64,000 nucleotides of DNA from Pseudoips prasinana (lineage: Eukaryota > Arthropoda > Insecta > Lepidoptera > Nolidae): assembly GCA_951640165.1 (NCBI GenBank), contig OX621255.1:30726001-30790000 (forward strand), in the 5' to 3' direction. This document shows positions 57,239 to 64,000 of the stretch, in pieces (position 1 is the stretch's first letter; every line of letters begins with the position of its first letter). The translations under genes and the position numbers were made by a program. The notes below the pieces were generated by a model. It was not told where the DNA came from. It did not search any database and worked only from the letters and a program-made list of their open reading frames with translations.

Positions 57239-57427
57239 AAAAACCACCAATTTGAAAGTTGGTTGGTTTGGTTTATATATGACGGAGTCATGAAGTAACA
57301 AACATAAAATAATTCTGCCATATCGAGAAATTCCTCGTCCTTTTTTTGGAGTCAATTAAAAAGAACATAATTTACATTGCATTCGGAATAAAATACTGTT
57401 TCCGAGGTAAGCCGCTGATAAAAAGTA

Positions 57428-57668
57428 GTAACTTCATCATCATCATCATACTACTGAACTACTGAACAAAGGCCTCCCCAACAGATTTCCACAATTGCCG
57501 GTCTTGTACTACACGCATCCAGCGGTTTCCAGCGACCTTCACAAGATCATCGGTCCATCTTGTAGGGGGCCTGCCTACGCTGCGTCTTCCGGTTCGTGAT
57601 GGCCACTCAAGAACCTTTCTGCCCAACTGGCTGTCGGTTCTACGAGCCACTTCAGCTTGGCAATTTTT
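57428..57668 (-). pseudogene. Family H LINE tail, largely open
   Basis: The open stretch 57650-57459 reads RKVLEW, RTGRRSVGRPPTRWTDDLVK and VAGNRWMRVVQDRQLWKSVG. The final QQWTS part is disrupted. It is the best preserved family H tail here. Confidence 0.75.
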
Positions 57669-57687
57669 CGAGTTACTTATCTAACAA

Positions 57688-58018
57688 TCTATATATATAA
57701 TAAAATCGTAGGAAAGTGAGAACTGTACATTAAATATATATTAAAAAGGATACTTGGGGCGTGATCTACAATCGATATCGATGCCGAAAATATAGTTTTT
57801 AGAATTTTTGTCTGTGTGTCTGTTTGTCTGTATGTATGTCCGGGCTAAACTCAAAAAGTACTGCATGGATTTACTAAAAATTTTGCATGATATTCATGCA
57901 AAATTAAGAGGTCGGGTCAACATATAGGCTACATATTATCACGCTATCACCTACGGGGAAGGAGCTATGATAATTTATAAAATTTTACGCGTGTAAAACC
58001 GCGGGGCACAGCTAGTAT
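57688..58018 (-). mobile_element. Family J repeat with a small fold-back
   Basis: Full-length minus-strand copy. 57879-57905 holds a 12-bp perfect hairpin (aattttgcatga / tcatgcaaaatt, 3-nt loop) where sister copies read gcatgaatattactaagagg. Confidence 0.78.
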
Positions 58019-58405
58019 TTAAAATTTGAGTAGTTATGGTTCCACGAAGAAAAGCCAAGCGGGAACTCGGTCGTTTCCATAAATTCGTATAACAAGAATA
58101 GCCCATTACAATTTTCAAATACTTTAAATACACTACTTTGTATTGAAAAAAATAGCTAAAACAACTTCCTGACAAATACAAACTATGTATGTGTCACACG
58201 ACTATTGTGGGTTCGATTCCCGTGAGAAAATGTTCGCATTTCCTGAACATGATGTAGTTATGTCATTTCTTAAGTGTCTATCAATGTACTGCTGTGGAGA
58301 AAACATTAAATGGAACTTTTCATTGATAAATAATGTGTTGGTTGGTTTTATAACAGACTGTCACAAAAATAATGTATTTATATAGCTACTTAAGAACGTG
58401 AATAA

Positions 58406-58599
58406 GAGACAATGTCACACAGATCATCCTAGCCCCAAACTAAGCAAATCTTGTACTATGGGTACCAGGCGACGATATACATACTTATATAGATAGCTAA
58501 ATACATAGAAAACATCCATGACTCAGAAACAAATATTCGTGCTCATCACACAAATATTTGCACTTACCGGGATTTGAACCCAGGACCACCAGCTTCGTT
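58406..58599 (-). mobile_element. SINE family B, head-truncated
   Basis: Matches family B from 'gagacaatgtcacacagatc' to 'accaccagcttcgtt'. It then stops abruptly, so box A is missing. Confidence 0.8.
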
Positions 58600-59159
58600 G
58601 TTCGTTCGATTTAACGATTGTTTAAGTCATTTTTAACCTTTATTTATTTGAACGCCATTCACGAATACCATGTTCGGCGACTTAGCCGGTAGAGTCCCTG
58701 GAAATGCCAATGTTGGTTCTACGTTTTCTACAACAGTAATTGTCAATTATCCAAAAGTATTAACATAGATACCTATAGTAAACGTCACATCAATAGAAAC
58801 ATTGGAATTAGAGAATGGTCCTTATTATTGTACATTTAAGGTTCATCTCTTTTACCAATCTTTCTTAATCGAGCATGAAGATAAAATATAAGGTAGCTAC
58901 ACCTGTTGTCACTCATGTAGTCGACAAAGCCGATCAGGAAGCGCGCTTGACATAACTGTTGACAGGTACACGCTCCCTCATTATAATTATTACCATAAAT
59001 AGCGATTGTTTTTGCGCTAGCTCTTTAGTTGTGAATAACAAAACAAATACCTCTTTTGTTTATGGTAAAGCCGGTATTTAGCATGGTTGAGAATTTATGG
59101 ACAATCCTTTTCTCGGAATCAATTAAAATACAAAAAGACAGACAGAATCTTTTTTGACA

Positions 59160-59303
59160 TATAGCTAAATACATAGAAAACATCCATGACTCAAACAAAT
59201 ATTCGTGCTCATTACATAAATATTTGCACTTACCGGGATTCGAACCCAGGACCACCAGCTTCGTAGGCAGGAGCACTACCAACTAGGCTACGGTGACCGT
59301 CAA
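59160..59303 (-). mobile_element. SINE family B, head half only
   Basis: Contains 'aacatccatgactcaaac', the box B region and 'aggctacggtgaccgtca'. The 3' tail half is missing. It is the complement of the truncation seen 560 bp to the left, but on the same strand. Confidence 0.78.
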
Positions 59304-59443
59304 TTCTATACGTCATAAGGACAAAAGGAACCCTTATCTCAAATAGGCCTATAACCCTTACCTTATCTAGAATCTTCTAACTCTCAGTCTGTCTGTTATT
59401 CTAGACCCTATTTTCTATGTCTAAGTATGTACATATTCACATA

Positions 59444-59705
59444 ATGTGATGTTGGGTGTCTCAATAACCCTGAGCTCCGCTAGCCTAGCCTTCTTTCTTC
59501 ATTCACATATTTTTATTTTCTTCTCGATATTTCTTCTTTATTTATTTGTGGTATTTTTGCTGGCTCTTCTTTATTTATTATATTCATTTTATTTTTCTTC
59601 TCTTTGTTTTTCCGAAATCTTTTTCTTTCTCGTCAGGTCCTGGCCAGCACCGCCATGGTGATGACAGCGCTGGCAGGGTCACCATGTGATGTTGGGTGTC
59701 TCAAT
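59444..59705 (+). repeat. 22-bp perfect direct repeat around a pyrimidine-rich segment
   Basis: 59444-59465 and 59684-59705 are identical (atgtgatgttgggtgtctca...). Between them lies a ~140-bp T/C-rich stretch ending ctcgtcag at 59636, and a 23-codon open stretch (VLASTAMVMTALAGSPCDVG...) stopping at 59708. Confidence 0.85.
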
Positions 59706-59772
59706 TAAACACAAGTGATAAGCCTTTACTTCGTATTTATTATCCACTGACTTACATAATATATAATAATAC

Positions 59773-59998
<226 letters not shown>

Positions 59999-60021
59999 TC
60001 ACTCAAGCAGGAAGTGAACAA

Positions 60022-60322
60022 GACGGTCACCATAGCCTAGTTGGTAGTGCTCCTGCCTACGAAGCTGGTGGTCCTGGGTTCGAATCCATGACTCAGGAAC
60101 AAATATTCGTGCTCATCACACAAATATTTGCACTTACCGGTGCAAATATTTGTGTGATGAGCACGAATATTTGTTCCTGAGTCATGGATGTTTTCTATGT
60201 ATATATGTATTTATCTATCTATATAAGTATGTATATCGTCGCCTAGTACCCATAGTACAAGCTTTGCTTAGTTTGGGGCTAGGATGATCTGTGTGACATT
60301 GTCCCCAGATATTATTATTATT
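60022..60322 (+). mobile_element. SINE family B with an inserted inverted duplication
   Basis: Head 'ggtcaccatagcctagttgg' to box B, then an insertion creating perfect 49-bp arms (60084-60132 and 60141-60189) around an 8-nt loop, then the normal body and tail 'gtccccagatattattatt'. Both arms share a private variant (gttcctgag where sisters have gtttctgag), so one arm was copied from the other. Confidence 0.88.
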
Positions 60323-60324
60323 TA

Positions 60325-60995
60325 GATATTATATTTAAGTATTGCTATTAACACTGCGAACTGCCTAGTTATCGACACCACCATACCAAGTAATGAACAA
60401 CATGTACACAAGTAATTCTATATCCAGATAATTTATTATAATTGTTCTGTGGTTAAGTCCAATCAGTAAACTGATACTAGTCGTTTTATAAATGTTAAAG
60501 TGTCCATTCGTATTACTCAATGGCGCCGTTACAATTCATTTACATAATTTAAAAAGCCATAACAAGTTATATCGATTGAATCCTCATGTGTATAAATAAT
60601 AATAAAATTGCCTAACGGTCACCCATCCATAAACTTTGGCTCTAAAATTGCTTTACCATTCAATCAACGTAGACCCGTTTAATCTAGTCGTAAAGCCACA
60701 TACGAAACTTAATTTTATGGGGTGTAACTTGTAATCTCCATTTTTTGTGATATTGTATCAAAATATACTTCTTTCGGAGTCTAATGACTCCAGAGGCTGA
60801 GTACTTCCAATTTTATCGTATTACGCTAATTCCGCCCATATAAGTTAACTTGTAGGTATGGGTTAAATTTGAAAGAGCAGAAAATATTATAACAAGGTAA
60901 AGACGGGGTGAAATTGAACAAAATCTTTAATTGCTGAATGTAATATTTATGGGAAATCTAAAACAACTATGTTTTGCTTAATAATAAAATGCACT
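60325..60995 (+). other. Intronic AT-rich sequence, nothing recognised
   Basis: A family N-like scrap 'acggtcacccatccataaac' at 60615 only. Confidence 0.45.
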
Positions 60996-60997
60996 TC

Positions 60998-61168
60998 ATC
61001 ACACTAATATTATAAAGGCGAAAGAGAGTGAGTGTGTATGTTTGTTACTTCTTCACGTCTAAACGGCTTTAATAAAATTTGGTATGGAATTTGCTGACAC
61101 CCTGGATTAACACATAGGCTATAATTTATAAAGATTAACGCGGGTAAAGCCGTGGGGCACAGCTAGTT
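60998..61168 (-). mobile_element. Family K repeat
   Basis: 'aatattataaaggcgaaag' through 'cacgtctaaacggc', ending 'gtggggcacagctagtt'. Confidence 0.7.
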
Positions 61169-61774
61169 ATGAATGATTATCATTATTATGATTATAATCT
61201 AATTGACATTTGCATTGATTCTTTTGTTTCAAGTATTTTAAGACGACACTTTCTTATCTTTTTTTATCCATTAGATTAGATCGTGCTTTGGGATTAATGA
61301 TGTCCTTTTCAATATAGTCTTTGGCATATATGTTACTTAAGAGCTTGAGCATAGTAGTTTTGGCAAAAATCTAATTTCACGGTCCAGTGCCTTAACATGC
61401 GAAATCAAACACAGCTAACTGGTTACATATGTAAACTTTCTTATTTAGATATTTACTTGCGGTTAATAGCAATAAAACCATATTAATTCCACAACAACCT
61501 ACAATTTTACGCCCAAATGATCACAATTAAGAGCGGATGTACCAAAGCTGGTTAAACTTTCAAAGAAAGTGCTCGTATGCCGATGGGCGGTGCCTAAGAC
61601 GGTAAGACTACCATATCGAGATTATGGCTCATTGTTTGTGCGGACAATTATTGCGACAGCTAACTTACACTCTTAAGTGTGTGGACTAAAATGGCGGGTG
61701 ATTTGCAACTGGAATGCTGGGGAAATCTTCCAGGAATAGTAAACACTATCAGTCTTATTTAAAAACGCTACTTA

Positions 61775-62338
61775 AATTTAAGCCGGCCGCTCAACCATGG
61801 TTTATCAAATTTTTCATTTAAAAACACGATTTAACTTTGACCCGCGGTTAAGCCATGTCAAAATTTAAACCACGTCGGCCCCTGGTTTAAACCTTGCTCA
61901 AATATGGCGGATTTTATTTGCATCAGCTGACGTTTTGTTTGACGTTTGTTTGTGAATGGAGGTTTTATTGAAGTTACTACATAACCGTTTTAATTTTTAA
62001 ATAAATACTGAATTCCAGTTGGAATCTTATCACCTACTTCAAAATCCACCGAAGAAAATGAATAGTCCTAAAATGCACTGTTACGATCATAAATCTATCA
62101 TTCCATGTCTACCATAGAGCAAAAATCATAAAGTTTTGATACATAATCCGATTTAGTCGATTAATTTTGGTCAAGCTCTATACCAGTCCCAGAAATGTTG
62201 ACAGTGTAAAATAAAATGACGTTACTTAGCTGAGAAACCTTTAAGTAGGGTTTTTAAATAAAGAAATAGTTGAGCGGGGTTTAAGTGGTTGAGCAGGGTT
62301 TAGCTGAGACATGGTTAAGCGGCGGATCACGGAATTAT
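61775..62338. mobile_element. Candidate MITE with subterminal repeats
   Basis: gccgctcaaccatg (61786-61799) is mirrored by catggttaagcggc (62310-62323), 13 of 14. Several 'ttaagcc/aaacca' motifs at the left face 'ggtttaa/ggttaag' motifs at the right. No coding sequence. The ends are not precisely defined. Confidence 0.45.
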
Positions 62339-62346
62339 TTTAAACT

Positions 62347-62575
62347 AGCTGTGCCCGCGACTTCGTCCGCGTGTTAATTAGTTTATTTCGTTTTTCTTGT
62401 AAAATGAAAGACTTTTTATAAAATAAAAGTAGCCTAAGTTACTCCTTATTACATCAGCTACCTGCCAATAAAAGTCCCATCAAAATCGGTCCAGAGATTA
62501 GCCGGAACAAACAGACAGACAGACAGACAAAAATTGTAAAAAATGTTATTTTGGTGTATGTACCGTATGTATATT
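62347..62575 (+). mobile_element. 'ctagctgtgcccgcgacttc' dispersed repeat
   Basis: Starts aaactagctgtgcccgcga, continues 'aaaatcggtccagagatta' and 'acagacagacagacaaaaatt'. This is a very common insect repeat, probably a LINE 3' end or SINE. A diverged relative begins at 37610. Confidence 0.65.
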
Positions 62576-62795
62576 CATATTTATGTAGTAAAAACCGGCT
62601 ATTTCAATATTACAAACAGACACTCCAATTTTATTTATTTGTTTAGATGTATAGATAAGAGTGATACAATATGTATAACTTTCGCAAAACTTTTCCTGTG
62701 GATTAGCTGTCAAAATTTACTTGTTGCAGGTTTTAATATTTCCTGGCAATTGTCATCACGGGCGCAACAGATGGCGTTTCTTGCCATTTTCTTGA

Positions 62796-62970
62796 AAACT
62801 AGCTGTTCCCCGCGGTTTTACCTGTGTTAAACTTTATAAATTATAGCCCCAGGGAGTCAGCTAACTCCGTACCAAATTTTATTAAAATCGCTCCAGCCGC
62901 ATAGATTTGAAGAGGTTACAAACATACACAGTCACATATTGTCTGCTTTATAATATTTGTGTGATGACTA
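62796..62970 (+). mobile_element. Family K repeat
   Basis: Plus-strand copy from 'aactagctgttccccgcggt' to 'cagtcacatattgtctgc' and 'ctttataatatttgt'. Confidence 0.7.
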
Positions 62971-63122
62971 TGGTTATTATATGGTTTTAGCATTTTGAAC
63001 ATTTCAGATGGAATCAAATTTCAGGCATATTGACAATCTTGAATTGATTTAAATAAAATTATATGTCCAAAGACCACGGGTTATGTGGCCCTATGTGTGT
63101 TAACCACTCCGCTACTACACAG

Positions 63123-63501
63123 TGACTGCCTCGTTGGTATAGCGGTAGTGGGTATATAGGTGTTCACCCGCAGAGAAGAGGTCCTGGGTTTAAATCCCGG
63201 GTCGGGCCAAAAGTGATTTTGGGACTATTCTGTAAAAAGAAAAATATCTGAGCATCAGCCCGAGGTTTGGTAGTTGGCGGTATCATACCCTCGTGCCTCG
63301 GAGAGCACGTAAAGCGGTCGGTCCTGTACCTGACCTCTTTCCGGTCGTGTCGCTAGGCGTCCCATCGCATTATAAGAGTGAATAGAACGTGCTCCTGTGT
63401 TTGCGCACACACTTGAGCACTATAATATGTCCCGCTCAGATGGCTAATCTCTATTGAGACTGGCCGCCATGGCCGAAATTAGGCTAGGAGGACATTATTA
63501 T
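63123..63501 (+). mobile_element. SINE family T, full length, with 31-bp target-site duplication
   Basis: The tRNA-derived head has box A (tggtatagcggta) and box B (ggtttaaatcc). A ~270-bp body and a short ATT tail (ggacattattatta) follow. The flanks 63092-63122 and 63502-63532 match at 27 of 31 positions, including 17 identical bases at one end, and define both ends. A 10-bp insertion (gggtatatag) sits in the tRNA head relative to the copy at 34574. Confidence 0.88.
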
Positions 63502-63513
63502 TATGTGTGTTAA

Positions 63514-64000
63514 CCACTTAGTTACTGCACAGGAACAGAGCATTTCAATTCATTTGATATGTATGCGAAAACCCAGTCACCTGTCGATAGTTGTGCCTCA
63601 GATCCCAGAGCACGACTAACCCAACACTTCACCGACGACATCCCGGACGTCAGCCTGTGCGAGATTAGAATGGCTCTCGAACAGCTTAAGAACAACAAGG
63701 CGCCTGGTGATGATGGAATTACGGCAGAGCTTCTGAAGGCGGGTGGTACACCAATCCTACGGGCCCTTCAGAAGTTATTTAACTCCGTCATACTAGAAGG
63801 TCAAACGCCAAAAGCATGGCACAGGGGTGTGGTGGTGCTCTTCTTCAAAAAGGGCGATAAAACCCTCTTGAAGAATTACAGACCCATCACACTGCTGAGC
63901 CATGTTTACAAGTTGTTTTCGAGGGTCATTACGAATCGTCTCGCACGCAGGTTTGACGACTTCCAGCCTCCCGAACAAGCCGGTTTCCGTAAAGGCTTTA
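63514..64000 (+). CDS. Reverse transcriptase of an RTE-like non-LTR retrotransposon (partial, runs off edge)
   Basis: The frame is open from a stop at 63511 to the window end (162 codons). It carries early reverse transcriptase blocks: LKNNKAPGDDGITAELLKAG (fingers), then VVVLFFKKGDKTLLKNYRPI and TLLSHVYKLFSRVITNRL, then DDFQPPEQAGFRKGF. This matches the lepidopteran endonuclease-reverse transcriptase LINEs, probably RTE clade. Convincing homology starts near 63565; the first ~17 codons may be flank. The palm YxDD motif would lie beyond 64000. No frameshift or stop is seen in the 145 convincing codons, unlike every other LINE fragment here. Truncated copies of what looks like the C-terminus of the same kind of LINE (family H) recur through the window. 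Role: reverse transcription of the element RNA at a nicked target. Confidence 0.85.

Overview
This window looks like lepidopteran (butterfly or moth) nuclear DNA. It is AT-rich, almost free of host coding sequence, and packed with degraded transposable elements of kinds typical of Lepidoptera: tRNA-headed SINEs ending in ATT repeats, 5'-truncated RTE-type and Jockey-type LINE tails, palindromic MITEs, and the familiar 'gccccgcggttttacccgcg' and 'aagtgcgagtcggactcg' dispersed repeats. Nothing bacterial, phage-like, plasmid-like or CRISPR-like is present.

The one host gene I can support is the first coding exon (18911-19093, + strand) of a GAS2-like actin/microtubule linker, the arthropod 'pickled eggs' (pigs) type. 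It starts at a good Kozak ATG behind a splice acceptor, covers the N-terminal part of a calponin-homology domain, and ends in phase 0 at a strong GT donor. No later exon is visible, so everything from 19094 to the right edge would be one intron of more than 44.9 kb. The left 18.9 kb is upstream flank or a non-coding 5' intron.

Layout: 1-18.0 kb, mixed SINE, LINE and MITE remnants with a G22 tract and an LTR-like TATA region; 18.0-19.1 kb, candidate promoter, a short element with a 54-bp flanking duplication, a SINE and the pigs exon; 19.1-42 kb, nested repeats including two inverted copies of one element around 29-31 kb and a ~125-bp satellite at 40 kb; 42.9-43.2 kb, a TATA box with a short signal-peptide-like ORF; 44-60 kb, SINE/MITE nests; 60-64 kb, a MITE-like element, a SINE with a 31-bp target duplication, and an open reverse transcriptase frame running off the right edge.

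The most unusual signal is a recurring one. At about ten places a repeat copy contains a perfect or nearly perfect inverted duplication of its own sequence with a 0-13 nt loop. In several cases comparison with sister copies in the same window shows that the inverted arm was inserted or substituted, which is the signature of replication template switching (or, less interestingly, of inverted chimeras in the assembly). Repeat family letters (A, B, C, T and so on) are labels of convenience used only here. I found no convincing new multi-gene system.
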